Shown: positions 1 through 13,252 of the stretch, piece after piece
How positions within the stretch are numbered: position 1 is the first letter of the stretch
Layout of the letters: the number at the start of each line of letters is the position of its first letter
NCBI GenBank assembly: GCA_905250025.1
Contig: CAJNOJ010000025.1
Coordinates: forward strand, 604,342 to 668,341
Reading direction: 5' to 3'
Source of the DNA: Adineta ricciae
Taxonomy: Eukaryota; Rotifera; Eurotatoria; Adinetida; Adinetidae
Length of the DNA stretch: 64,000 bases
Translations under genes and position numbers: made by a program
The notes under the pieces: model-generated
The model's database searches: none
What the model saw: the letters and a program-made list of their open reading frames with translations, nothing else
What the model was told of the DNA's origin: nothing

Positions 1-1198
1 CACGATTCAGAGCATCTGTAAGTTTAGCAACCGGTGCGAACGGATCATCTAATCGAAAAATCACAATAGCAAAGCCACGAGACTATTTCAAAGTCGAGTT
101 TTACATATTTGTGGTAACAATGCTTCTAATACGATGATAATCAATGTATTCTGAGCGATTGTGGAATTAGGAAACAAAGTAAGACATTCATTACAATATT
201 CGACGATGTCTGAACTTGAACGACCGAGCTGAAAATATTGGAAATACACAATCCAACTGTCTTAACATACGATAAACGTTTACTTGACAGATAGAACGAA
301 TATATTTTTCGTAATAATCTAATCGCTGTACTTCATCTGAACTGCCCTGTGAGAGCCAAAAGTAACTACTACTTATCTAAAATAGAAGATAGCGAATGAT
401 GTAGATTTTGTTTCTTCTTTCTCTTAGGATACCAACGAATTCATTTAAAATTGGTGGAATTGTTTTAACAGATGAAAGTGTTTCAATTGCTAACAATCGA
501 TAGATTCGTTCATCTTCTTGACTTATTTGTAAACGTTTATCTTCAGTGATATCTTTACAAAGTTGAACTAATTGAGTTCGAAGTGGATTGTTTTGTTCAT
601 TGGTAGTTGTCGTTGGAATGGCGATTTGTTTCTTCAAATATTCGATGTATTTCTTTGCATAATCAAAGAATTTGTTTGCATCACTAGTACAACAAAAAAT
701 GGCTAAATGCAGAGTACTGATTATAAACATACGTAGAATGAGTTAATGAACATAATTTTCGAAATGCACTAGCAATATCACTTTCATTGAGAAATCCTGG
801 TGAACGGTCACCTAATTGTATGAGACCCTATAAAAATCAATGTATACAACGAAGTTCTCTTTTTGATTATACTTGATATGCTAGTGGTTGATTTTCATCG
901 ACTTCGATAGCTTTATTTAATGCATATTGAGCTTGATTGAATTGTTTCAATTCTTGTGCACAAGCAGCAATCATTACCCATGCAGTGTAACAAGTTTTAT
1001 CCTTTTTAACGATGGTCTAGATGAACAAAACATATCGATGATAAACACGTTTATGTTTTGCTGGAAGAGACACTATCTTACTTCACATAGTTTCAACGCT
1101 CCACTATGGTCCTTTTGAGTAATCAAATCTCGTGCTTGCTTTAACTGCGCTTTGATCTCTTTTGCTAGAGCAGCTGAATCTCCGCTAGCCGCTGCCAT
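1..1198 (-). CDS. TTC37: SKI3/TTC37-like tetratricopeptide protein, 5' part, runs off the left edge
   Basis: Scaffold subunit of the SKI complex, which feeds RNA to the cytoplasmic exosome for 3'-5' decay. The chosen ATG (1196-1198) opens an exon whose product includes KEIKAQLKQARDLI and GALKLCE, spliced at a GTAAG donor to an exon reading YTAWVMIAACAQEL and AQYALNKAIEVDENQPLAYQ. The family N-terminus has the same pattern (ALK.ARDAI, NYNAWVFIGVAAAEL, AQSAYKKA). Further exons follow at about 729-830, 420-690, 300-355 and 80-235. Only the N-terminal TPR region of a protein normally of about 1,500 residues lies here, so the gene continues outside the window. The match to the vertebrate N-terminus is made from memory of the family pattern; another TPR protein is possible but less likely. 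The internal exon borders are approximate. Confidence 0.75.
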
Positions 1199-1300
1199 TT
1201 AGACTGATAGAAAAACAAGTAATCTATAAAGGAAATAAATACTAATATGTTTATTGTATTTAACAAATCTTTGTTTTTTTTTCAGAAAAGCAAAAAACTA

Positions 1301-2577
1301 TTATCGGACTTGATTATGTCGATGTGTAATTCTATATTGCTGAGAATTTGTATGTGTTTTTCTATATTGAACGAACCATTGTCGTTCAAGCCAAAATTTC
1401 GATTGAAAGGTTTGTATTTCTTGATGAATATTATCCGAATCAAGAGCTATGTCGAAATCGAATATGTTCAGATTCGGCATTTGACTAAGTAAATCTGCCC
1501 AATATTGTCCATTTACATAAGAAGTTGCTACCGTTCGAACCGATAAATGATGTACTTGTGGAAAACGTTGAATTAAATCGAACGCTGCTTGGTGAGGTCC
1601 AACAAGAATATCGACTTTCAAATAAATAAAATTTGACATAAGAGATGAAAGGGAATCCAGTTTGATAGGTCGTAATGCTTGAGGATAAAAGTATAATCCA
1701 CAACGAATGTTCAATTGAATCGAATCAAATTTCATTTGAGTACTCAGATGTTTTTGAAGAAGAAGAAGAGTATTGAATGGAGGACTGGTTTCAATAAATA
1801 GATGCTTATGATTGCTGTTGTTTATATATGGTCGACGATTAGCCAAGGTAAGTTTACAAACAGTTTGGTTTTGTGAATCACAAGAGTTGTTCTCAATCAA
1901 ACGAAGTGTACGGAGTGACGAAAGATTGGATATCATGAAAAACAATGATTCCAACTGTTCGCTCGTTGGTGATATTAGCGAAAGACAGCGAAGATTAGGA
2001 AATTGAGTAAAACTATACAATTGAGTGAACAAATCAATAACAATTTTCGAACTAAATGATATCGGAAAACAATGATCGACTGTCGATGATCTTCCTAAAT
2101 CCAAACACACAACTTGTGGAATCCATTTGGGAACAATACTCTTCAATGTTCGCATATATTTCGTTTTATTCGATGTATTAAACTTGAATTTCATTGGAAC
2201 ATCTTTCACAATTTGATTAAATCGATGATTCAGATCCGAAAACGAATGAATAATATCCCATGTACATAAATAATCAAAGATTTCTCGATAGATTTCATTG
2301 GGCAGATCATCAAAACAAGTACAAGTTGTCGATTGATCTAATCAGCCGATAGATAGCAAAGGGTGTTTCGGAACGAAATATTCATACTTAAACATTCTGT
2401 TTCATAAGCACGTTTAAATCGCTTCACAAGTTCCGGCTTTTTCCCATTTGAGTCCAATTGACGCTTTTTCAATTGAGTTCGTATCTGACGATAAGTTAAT
2501 TGTTCGATAAAATTTATTTGAGAAGAAAACATAGCTAAATGCAAATGAGAGTTCGTTGTGTTTCTCTGAGCAAACAA
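1301..2577 (-). CDS. SAP-domain plus F-box protein with LRR-like C-terminal part
   Basis: Probable substrate-recognition subunit of an SCF-type ubiquitin ligase. Two exons join in frame over a 50-base intron (2338-2387, GTATGA..TTAG). Exon 1 encodes a SAP-like helix-extended-helix stretch (LTYRQIRTQLKKRQLDS, then GKKPELVKRF), a fold that usually binds nucleic acid. Exon 2 begins with an F-box (FDDLPNEIYREIFDYL, then SFSDLNHRF) followed by about 290 residues rich in spaced Leu and Asn (FPNLRCLSLISPTSEQLESL, LSSLRTLRLI) like degenerate leucine-rich repeats. The last exon is long and intronless. F-box proteins of this form are, to my knowledge, numerous in rotifers. The start could be the ATG at 2577 or the internal MFSSQ. 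The substrate is unknown. SAP and F-box together is uncommon. Confidence 0.7.
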
Positions 2578-2915
2578 AACAAAATCAGCATGTGTTAGAA
2601 TGTATTTCGAAAAGAAAACTTGTTTAACTGAACAAGAAACATCAAAATGTTGTACTTTGTTGAATATGTATCATGTGGCGTAAATAAGAAGCAGATAAGA
2701 AATAGTTAGTCAGTTTTTGTGGTAAACAACCTGGACAAGGAGGAACAAATGCACGCACACACACGCCCTCAACTAGAAAGTATAAATAACAGAGCAACAG
2801 ATGGAATGAAAGAAAGAGAAAAAAATGAGTAAAATGATAACAAAGCGAAACCAAAAAAATGAAAATCGTCAACAGATATTCTAGGCGAAGAATTCAGCGA
2901 GAATTTCCTATTCGT

Positions 2916-5005
2916 TTAGAGTTCGTCTTCGACAGTCTTCTTGCTCTTCTTATTTCCACTACGATCATAGTTAGTAAGAGGATCAGTGGATTCTTTCGCC
3001 AAATATTTGATGAAATCATCGACTTCTCGACCACCCTGAAAAATGTTATTCTTTAAATTGATGAATAATAGTGAAAATAACAATCAAACCTCATATCTGC
3101 GTGGATTTTTCTTGTTATTTTTAGGAGCGAAATAGATGGTTGGAAAACCTTGAACTTCATATTGACTTGGAACGTCATTTTCCGTGGCATCCATCTTAGC
3201 ACTAAACGAAAAATTTCATTGTGACAAATGCTCATGGAACCACTCGATCTTACATGACAATGCTGGATTCTTTCTTCAATTTCTTGGCTAATTCATCATA
3301 TTTAGGAGCAAGTGATTTACTAAAACGAAAGTTTTTCTTTTTTTTTGCAATACGTAAATGTTGAATCTTACCAATGACCACACCTAAGAAAAACAAAGAG
3401 ATCGATATAAGTCAAGTTTGATAATACTAGCAAATATCTCTTACCATGGTGCATAGAATTCGATTAAAACATCTTTTGTTTCATCGTTTACAATGTCATC
3501 GAAATTCTTGGCAACAACAACTTTGACATCTCCAGTTTGATCTGGAATAGGTTGTGATTTCAAGTATGGTTCAAGTTCGCCGTTGACTAATTTGCGAGCA
3601 AATTCTTCGATAGCTTCGTAACTGAAATCTCCTGACATTTTGTATTTTTCATCACGTGGTCCACGGCCAAGAACGTATTTGCCATCTTTTTTCACATCAT
3701 CAACACCGAATTCGCTTAATTCTTGACGGAATTCTTCGGCATTGCTAACAGCAAAACGAACTTTCACGTTTTCATCGGCTAATTTCTTGGCGACTTTCAA
3801 GATACGATTACGAACGTAATTTGTACCTTTGGTATCACGGACATAGTCCACATTGTAATAGACAACAACACTCGGTCGGGAATAATCACCAAGATTTGAT
3901 GGAGTACGATGACCGACAAGACCATGACTAGAACGAGATGGAGTTTTAGAATTCGAAAGAGAAATTAAGATAAGTGTACATTTTATCTTGAATGAACGAT
4001 TTGATTTTATCACCGGCAGCTTCAACAATTGAAAAGGCTTCTTCGAATTTCGATTGTAATCGTTTTGGTTGATGGACAACAATTTTACTAAATAGATAAT
4101 TAGTACATACAAAAACCAATGCAGAAGACAAGCTGTTCGTACTTGGTATGACCGACTTTTTCGAGAACTTCTTTAGCTGTTGTGTAAGCAAATCGGAATT
4201 TTTCTGACAATTGATCGGCAACTCGAACAAGGTCATTTTTCAATGAATGTGAATCACTATCAAAGTAACCTATGATAAACAAAATCTTGTCAACGTTTGC
4301 CTATTCGCCAGTTCCTATCGATGCATACCGATGATGCTATGATCGTTGTGTTCTAAGAATTTCTCATAAGCAGCTAATGTGTCGAGAACACGGTATGATG
4401 GACCGGCTTTTGATCGCATTGTTGAAACAATACCATCTAAGAAAATTTCAATGCAAATTCAATCGTTTCTTTTGCTTTTTAACATACCGGCTTCACGTGG
4501 ACCATTATAATCTTCGGAGACTTCACCATTCTTAAAGATTTTCAATGCTAACGAAGAAACCCCGTATTATCAACAAGACTTTTCAGGTAAATAAGTATAG
4601 CATACTTGGATAACCGCTAACACCGTATTTGCTACATATTTTTGTTTCAACGGTACAATCAACCTTCAAAGTCAGGTAAGTTGTTTTTCATTGAAAACAA
4701 ACCTATTGTACTTACTTTAGCCAAAGCCACAGGTGGATCATTCTTAACTAGGGCTGTTGCAGCCTTTTCATACTCTGGAGCAAGTCGTTTGCCTAATCAG
4801 GAAGAAGATGATTTCGACCTGATGACAGAGAGAGAGAGAAGAAGAACTTACAGTGACCACACCAAGGTGCATAGAATTCCGCAAGTAAGATGTCGTGTTG
4901 TTTCACTTTGCTTTCGAAATCACTATCAGTGAAAACGAGTACATCACTTGCTGATGAAAGTGTCGCACAAGCGATGATGAGAGCGATATAGAGAACAGAG
5001 TGCAT
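2916..5005 (-). CDS. PDIA3: Protein disulfide isomerase A3 (ERp57-like)
   Basis: ER-lumen thiol oxidoreductase that forms and rearranges disulfides in secreted glycoproteins. A hydrophobic signal peptide ([13 protein letters not shown]) precedes the first thioredoxin domain ([20 protein letters not shown]). The b and b' domains follow ([34 protein letters not shown]), then the second catalytic domain ([20 protein letters not shown]) and a Lys-rich tail ending in EDEL, a variant KDEL-type retrieval signal. About twelve exons can be chained in frame: 4852-5005, 4716-4792, 4606-4663, 4488-4547, about 4329-4436, about 4143-4272, about 3990-4088, 3445 to about 3930, 3372-3383, about 3255-3332, about 3090-3202 and about 2916-3041. 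The CGHC of the second active site is carried by a 12-base exon (3372-3383). Order and domain spacing match PDIA3 better than PDIA1 or PDIA4. Confidence 0.92.
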
Positions 5006-5469
5006 CTTTTGTTCGTTTGTAGAACAATCTGATCTAGAAGAATATGATCAGAGAATTGTACAAATGTGTAAAGTAAAGGGAAAAGGAGTGACGAGGTAAT
5101 CTGATCGTTCTCTTTCATACTTAAATATTTCTATCAATAGGAATGCAGCATCTGGCCAGCGAATATACACAACGAAAGAAAGGAGTAGGTTTGTAGACTT
5201 GGAGATGCTCCATTGGATCGATTATACTTTCCAACTATTTCAAGTAGAATTACGATGTTTAGTGATAAATTTTGATTTTAGTAGAAAATTTATATTTTTT
5301 TACATGAATTGAGATGATTTTTCTCTTGACGTTTAGTATAGAGGTCACCTGAAGTGATATGATTGGTAAGTTCGATAGCCACAGATTGTCTAAGCCGAAC
5401 TAGGTAAGAGAGAAGAGAGAGTGAGAGGACGAGATATCAGTTATCTACCATCAAAGCCATTCATTAGAG

Positions 5470-7092
5470 ATGTTATCTCAATTTCAAAGCCAATTATTTC
5501 AATTACCACTAATTTCAAGTACATGGACGTGGATTGGACATCGATATCAACATGTAAAAGAAAATTCTCTATTTCCAATACGTTTGTTGTTAACAATCGT
5601 TGAACAAACGATTTTATTAGTGTATAGAAATCTAATTCGACCTTTGCCCCAGCCATATCATTCTCTTTGTAAGTCATATTTCATTTTTCTCGTCATACAC
5701 AGAGTCAAATGGTTTCTTCTAGTAAATAGTTTGGATAATTTTCTCTGTTCACATGTCACTTCACTTCAATATTTCTTTCCAATTGTTAATCAAACATTTG
5801 ATGAAGTAACCAACTCTTATGGCGACTTATTTTCGCTTTCAATATTCACGAACGGTTCAAAATCAGTACCTGTAGATAGTACACCTAATGTGATAACGAA
5901 TATCCGTCGAGAGAGAAAATCATTGAAGTTATTTGACAGATATTTTCAATTCTTGACGGATATTCTGATGTCAATTGAAATCTATTCTAAATCAATTGAA
6001 AATGAATTAACTGATTATATCGATACAAGTCGTAATCTTTGGAAAAACTTAAATATGGAAGATGGACGGTCCTTAGACGAAGTTGAAGTAGGTAGTGCCT
6101 TTTTAATTAAACCTATTTGTCTCATGCTATGTGTTATTAAGTCATTTCCAGAGAAATTATTAGTTCTTGGTCGTCGTATGACTGGAAACTATCGCCAACT
6201 TGTATATCTCATCGGTTATCAATTCAAACGATGTCGGTATATTCTATTCTCATGTTTATATGTTCACAATCGATTTCAATCGACCGCTTGGCGTATTACA
6301 CGCAAGGTATTTGCTCATTTCATTCACACGAGATTTCTCCACTTCATCTTAGATTCAAATGAAACAAATCAATCAAAAATTGAATGATGGTGCAAGACAT
6401 GGATTACTCAGCTCAAAACAACGTGTACATTACTATTTGGAAATGATGATGTTACATGCAGCTAGACATCCCTGGATGAGATGGTTAACAGTGAGTGTCG
6501 ATCTGTCATCACGTATTTTCCTTATTTTAATAACTTAGCCACAAACAAGTGAATCATGTGAACCGGAGGTTTGTAGATCGATTTTGTAAACTCGAAATTA
6601 CTTTGAGGGTTTAGCTTTCGAAACCTTTGGAATGTATTCGGCCGATTTTTTTCGTTCCTTCGGATCATACGTCAGACTATAGTGGATCTGAAGAAAATCT
6701 TCGTGATCATTATCCGAAACGTTTTGAATCAACACCCTACCGACGAAATGTCAAACCAATCAATGTCATTCAATCGAAACAAGCAGTTGAAGATGTTCTA
6801 TCAAACATCTCTTCCACATCATCGACTATATCCGAACAAAGTTTCGATGTAAAAGATATTCTTCGACAAGTAAAACCGTTTTCAACAAACGCGAAGAAAT
6901 ACTCTTTTTTTCTCTCCAAAGGTTGGTTCACAGACGCACCCAACAATAGACTCAACTCCTTCCACTGACGAAGACAACCAAACTGAAATCATCGAACAAG
7001 CATTCAATGATGATCACGATCAACAACAGCAGCAGCAATCGATTTCAGTGTTTGATCTTTCTCCAATGCTTGCAAGTGGTTGTGCTGTTTAG
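5470..7092 (+). CDS. Perilipin-like lipid-droplet protein
   Basis: Perilipins coat cytosolic lipid droplets and control lipase access. The N-terminus (FQLPLISSTW, then YQHVKENS, TIVEQTILLVYRNLIRPL, SLDNFLC, FFPIVNQTFDEV) follows the family's PAT pattern of 'lP.v...w....Y..vK', a helix, 'a..D..l.kgldkLe...Pi'. The frame is continuous only after removing introns at about 5670-5724 (GTAAGT..CTAG), 6305-6350, 6492-6538, 6570-6614 and 6871-6921. The middle is helical and rich in basic residues; the C-terminus is acidic with a Gln run (near 7022-7037) and stops at 7090-7092. I accept the first ATG because the PAT-like motif begins a few residues later. The family call rests on a pattern recalled from insect and vertebrate perilipins, and identity is low. 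The gene diverges from PDIA3 across a 464-base spacer. Confidence 0.55.
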
Positions 7093-7546
7093 TACAGAAA
7101 AGAAAAACAACACACTGTTTATTGGAAAAAAATTCCTGACGAACTTTCATTTTATATAAACGAGGAAATTTATTGTCTGTTTATACTTGAATCAAAATCA
7201 TTGATAGGTATTCCGTCTGAAAACACGAATGGAAATGTTTGTAAGAAATGATCGGGTACAAAGATTTCGACGTCAATCAATCGAAAGTTTATGCGACAAA
7301 ACAAATTGTTTTTCACTTCTCTCATCCGATGAAATTGAGTAAAGAAAAGCAACTTGAAATAAGTATTTTTCGATTAGTGACAAGCGAGAAAAGCTTAAGA
7401 GTGCTCCTTTGTTGATCATCGCGAAAAAAGCTGTTTTATTTTTCTCTTTCTCATGCATTAATCCAGAGAAAACGTTTCTTGTGTTCACTGATCGTCTTGC
7501 CACACGAATCTTTTTGCGAATTTAACGACAAAAAAAACTTAGAATC

Positions 7547-8200
7547 ATGCGGGAGCCAATGCCAGTCTTGGCATTGTCAAATCGACAACGTTTACCTGTG
7601 AATCCGTCTAAACAAATTCCACTTCCTGATTCATTTGTTCAATCGAATAAATCCAAACGTTGGCGATTCTATGAGGAGTCTCTTCAAGATATGAAGGCAA
7701 CCGGGAAATCGGTGTTTCCACACTCAGGCGGTAACTATATTGTCGATTTTTCTCTCACTGCAAGTGATCGAGATATCAACTATGATCAACAACCGGTAAA
7801 GCGTCGACGAAAACGACCAACATATCGCCAATCGATCTACCATTCACTACTAACAATGCCAGCTCCAATTGAACTCTCCAGTATATCTGCTCGTGGACGA
7901 GCACCGGAAGTTCCAATAACGATGCCGCCGGTGAGAATACCTGACCCTCCAAGTGTCTATCAACATAATGCACCACCGCCAACGCCTCAGAACGATGAAT
8001 CTGAACAATCATCTCGTCAGTTACAAGATAAAACTACAGTTCGTCCGTTTGCACAGAAACTCATGAAAGGAAAAGAGAGACAATCACAATTTCATTTACC
8101 TGCAATTAATCTGTCTGTTTTATCACGACAGGAACCAAAGAAACTGTCGGCGAAAGAAGTTCGATCAACTCTATCGAATTATTTGCAAAATTTCTATTGA
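7547..8200 (+). CDS. Orphan proline-rich, probably disordered protein (217 aa)
   Basis: I do not recognise this protein. It is a single uninterrupted frame of 217 residues, rich in Pro, Ser, Arg and Gln. It has a basic cluster (KRRRKRPTYRQS, about residue 85) that could be a nuclear localisation signal, a proline stretch (PPVRIPDPPSVY and NAPPPTPQ) and no signal peptide or membrane segment. It lies 454 bases after the perilipin-like gene on the same strand and converges on the glycosyltransferase-like gene. Length, absence of stops and biased but non-repetitive composition argue for a real gene. An antisense frame of 78 residues at 7776-8012 is treated as a shadow. Function unknown. Confidence 0.55.
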   Translation: MREPMPVLALSNRQRLPVNPSKQIPLPDSFVQSNKSKRWRFYEESLQDMKATGKSVFPHSGGNYIVDFSLTASDRDINYDQQPVKRRRKRPTYRQSIYHSLLTMPAPIELSSISARGRAPEVPITMPPVRIPDPPSVYQHNAPPPTPQNDESEQSSRQLQDKTTVRPFAQKLMKGKERQSQFHLPAINLSVLSRQEPKKLSAKEVRSTLSNYLQNFY

Positions 8201-8441
8201 ACAATCAACGAATCTGTATAAATTCCTTTTCTTGTTATTTACCACTCTCATATAGCTTATCATGTATAGAATTCGTCCTATCAAATGAATCGACAACGGA
8301 TTCGAATGTTAATGAGCGCTTGAGAAATTTTTCACTTTAAATTTATCTTGATATTCAATGATGTCAAATGAACTAATGTAAATATCGTGATGAAAAAAGA
8401 GATATGCAACAAATCGAAATAATAAATTTCAGCATAAAAGG

Positions 8442-9488
8442 TTAATTCTTCGATCGATGATGATTGAATATAGTTGGATATGGACGGTTCACCTTTTCTC
8501 CCCATTGACTAGGATCTGGATAAAATGTCAGATTCCATTTCTTCGCCACTAGACTCAATGTAGATTGATCGTGACGATGTGCACGAAAATCAGGATAATT
8601 CGATGATCCGAGTTCATTCTCGTCGTCTGTAATCACTCGATGGTCTTGTGCATACGTCAACCATTCGGATATGAATCGCAGACTACTAAAGCTTCTTTTT
8701 ACCACAAGATAAGAAGCAATTCCCGCCTGTGTTTTTGTATACTCTGGTTTATCAGCATCGAGAATAATCAACGCATCACGTTTGGTAAACATTGATTCCT
8801 AGTAAATACAAACGATACGATACGAATGCATATTGAGTTCCAAAAGGTGAATGAATGTGTGTCTTACCTTCCAATCAGCTAATTCGAAAAGGACAATGTC
8901 TTGTTTCGACGTCAGTTTTGTTAAGTGGGAAATATCATTGGTAAAATTAACTGCAGCATCTGAATATACGATTATATCTCCGTCTCGTGCTAGATAAAGC
9001 TCCTGGAGGATTATGTATGGTTTCCATAGCCAATAGCCAGCTCCTCTCTGCCGATCTAGAATATTTTTGTTTCGATTGACAAATCCAGGATCAGCATCCA
9101 AAATCTTCTTATTCAGCATCAAACATTGTTGAATTCCGTGTTTCAAACCTGTCAAACAGTTGTTTTTTTGCGCAAGCAGACAACATTGATGGCCGAAATT
9201 AATCAGCAGTGGATAACAACGTTCTCGATCTGTTGTAGTCGGATAACTATGGATCCGACGACATAAAGAAGAAGAATCATTTTGAGATCGCACAAGCGTT
9301 GGCTCCTGTACCGGATTGTCTTTCAACACAACTTTCCATGTACAAACGAGTCCGGTGATGAAGATGATGAAAATAATTGTAATTTTTGCAGGACGAGAAG
9401 TTCGTATGGAAGTAGATCCATGTCCAAAGGGTTTTGTATACGTGCCGGATGGCGGCAACCACTTTTCACGCGATTCATTCTCGTGCAT
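8442..9488 (-). CDS. Type II membrane protein with glycosyltransferase-like lumenal domain
   Basis: Two exons (8868-9488 and 8442-8798) join at DWK|ESMF over a 69-base intron. A short cytosolic N-terminus is followed by one membrane span (ITIIFIIFITGLVCTW, about residues 36-51), the layout of Golgi glycosyltransferases. The lumenal part has GYWLWKPYIILQEL followed by GDIIVYSDAAVNF and later DALIILDADKPEY. The 'GyW.WKPyii...gDi..Y.DaG' signature belongs to a poorly characterised family found mainly in bacteria, algae and some invertebrates and resembling GT-A nucleotide-sugar transferases. The donor sugar and acceptor cannot be told from sequence. It lies 433 bases downstream of, and co-directional with, a gene for NDP-rhamnose synthesis. 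A bacterial or algal origin by transfer is possible, though the intron shows it is domesticated. Confidence 0.6.
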
Positions 9489-9575
9489 GGTAGAATTCGG
9501 TGTCTAATTTAATGAACTTCGTTTAGAAAGAACACAAGAATTTCTTTTGTATACGATACTCGTCATCGTAGACAG

Positions 9576-9592
9576 ATATATATATATATATA
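9576..9592. repeat. (AT)n microsatellite
   Basis: Seventeen bases of alternating A and T in the 433-base spacer between the glycosyltransferase-like gene and the rhamnose enzyme gene. Nothing else is visible in that spacer. Confidence 0.9.
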
Positions 9593-9921
9593 TGTATATC
9601 ATGGATTCCAATAAGAATTTGATTGGACTTTGAAAGACAATCATTTTTCTTCTGACCGTCGTCGCATTCATCAAACAAAATGTGAAGAAGTTACAACTGA
9701 CTTTACACTCTTGATTGAGTTTCAATAGATAGTCTACATATAATGGAATGATTTCATGAGCAAAAATTTTCTTAAAAACAAAACTTGATGATATATATTG
9801 ATAAGTAAAAAAGGATATTGAAATCACTAAAAACAATCATTATATAGTCTGTAGTTTATAATCCATCAGAGAGACAGAGAGATAATTGAGATAATCACTT
9901 GAGAAAATTGCTTATCTTATT

Positions 9922-12061
<2,140 letters not shown>

Positions 12062-13252
12062 GTTCTGAAACGAAATTTCATCGATTTCTTTTATTAAAAA
12101 AATTCGATTTCAAAGGTTTCCCTTCGAATTACACAATCAGAGAAAATCAATTGCCTTCAATTCTCCAAACTGATACGACTATCGGATAGCCTTGTACTAT
12201 TCTACAGATAGGTATGCAATGAAGGAGAATGTTTCCTGTCATATTGAATGATTACGTCTACAAAATACAATGTACATGCGCCCCATTTCGGCCAGCTAGA
12301 AACGACAGTATTGACGTTGTGATTTTTTTCTCGTTTGTATACTCGTCGGCTTTTTTTCGTCTTTCTTTATCATGATTGCGTTGTGACACGCAAAGGAAGA
12401 CAAGAAGAAATGAACGAAAAATCGAATCGTGTAGAAAAAAAATCAACAGAGCGTGGATCACTAAAAGCATGACTTTTCTCGCCATTCATTCCACCTGGGA
12501 AGAAGTAAATACAAAAAAAAAAGAAAAATTACAACGAGAATTAGATGAAAGAATCAATTCTCGTCCTAATTCGATTCTACTTACTATGCCTAATACCGTT
12601 TATCAACTATGTTTATACATATTCTACGATCGATTCTATCCCCTGTCGACAAATTTTCTTCGTACTTCAAGAAACATTTTTTCCTCATGTAATAGTTTAG
12701 AATAGTCTAAGAGAATGCATCTTTTCTCACTCAATTCTATCAACTAAATAAAGAAAAAAAAAACTTGCAGACGAGAAGAGAAAGTGTGGCAGTAGTAGCC
12801 AGGTTTAGTTTCTTTTTTTTCTTCTCTTCTGCTCGCGCAGTTCTGTAAGTCTTCAAATATAAGGCAGCACAGCGTAATTATACAACCTAGTATAAGACGG
12901 CTTTTTCCTGTTCTTTTTTTTCACTGTTGAACTGTGTCATCGAAGAGAAAATGGCCGACGTCAAATATTAACTGAACATGTGTCAAAACGTGAGAGAAAA
13001 AGTAGCCATCTCAAGACATGAACGTCTATCAATAACATGATATTTAAACGCTATTCTCCATTTACAATCTGAAAAGTTTTTTTTATTTTCAATAATAAAA
13101 CTTTACGGGGATATATGCACAACAATATCGAATAATCGATACTCAGAATAAATAAATCTCGTCTGCACCCATCTTGATCAGAATCAATCGTGACACTAAG
13201 ACTGTATATTTATCAAAGTGTACCGACATAAATGTTTACACTCATCCAGTTC
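12062..13252. other. Intergenic, 1.2 kb, no gene seen
   Basis: Poly-purine and poly-pyrimidine tracts and short chance frames on both strands (for example 109 residues at 12376-12705, Lys/Arg rich with no family resemblance). It should contain the promoter of the rhamnose enzyme gene at its left side. Confidence 0.5.

Noticed and set aside
12376..12705. 109-residue Lys/Arg-rich plus frame
   Set aside because: Arises from A-rich sequence upstream of the rhamnose enzyme gene; no family resemblance.
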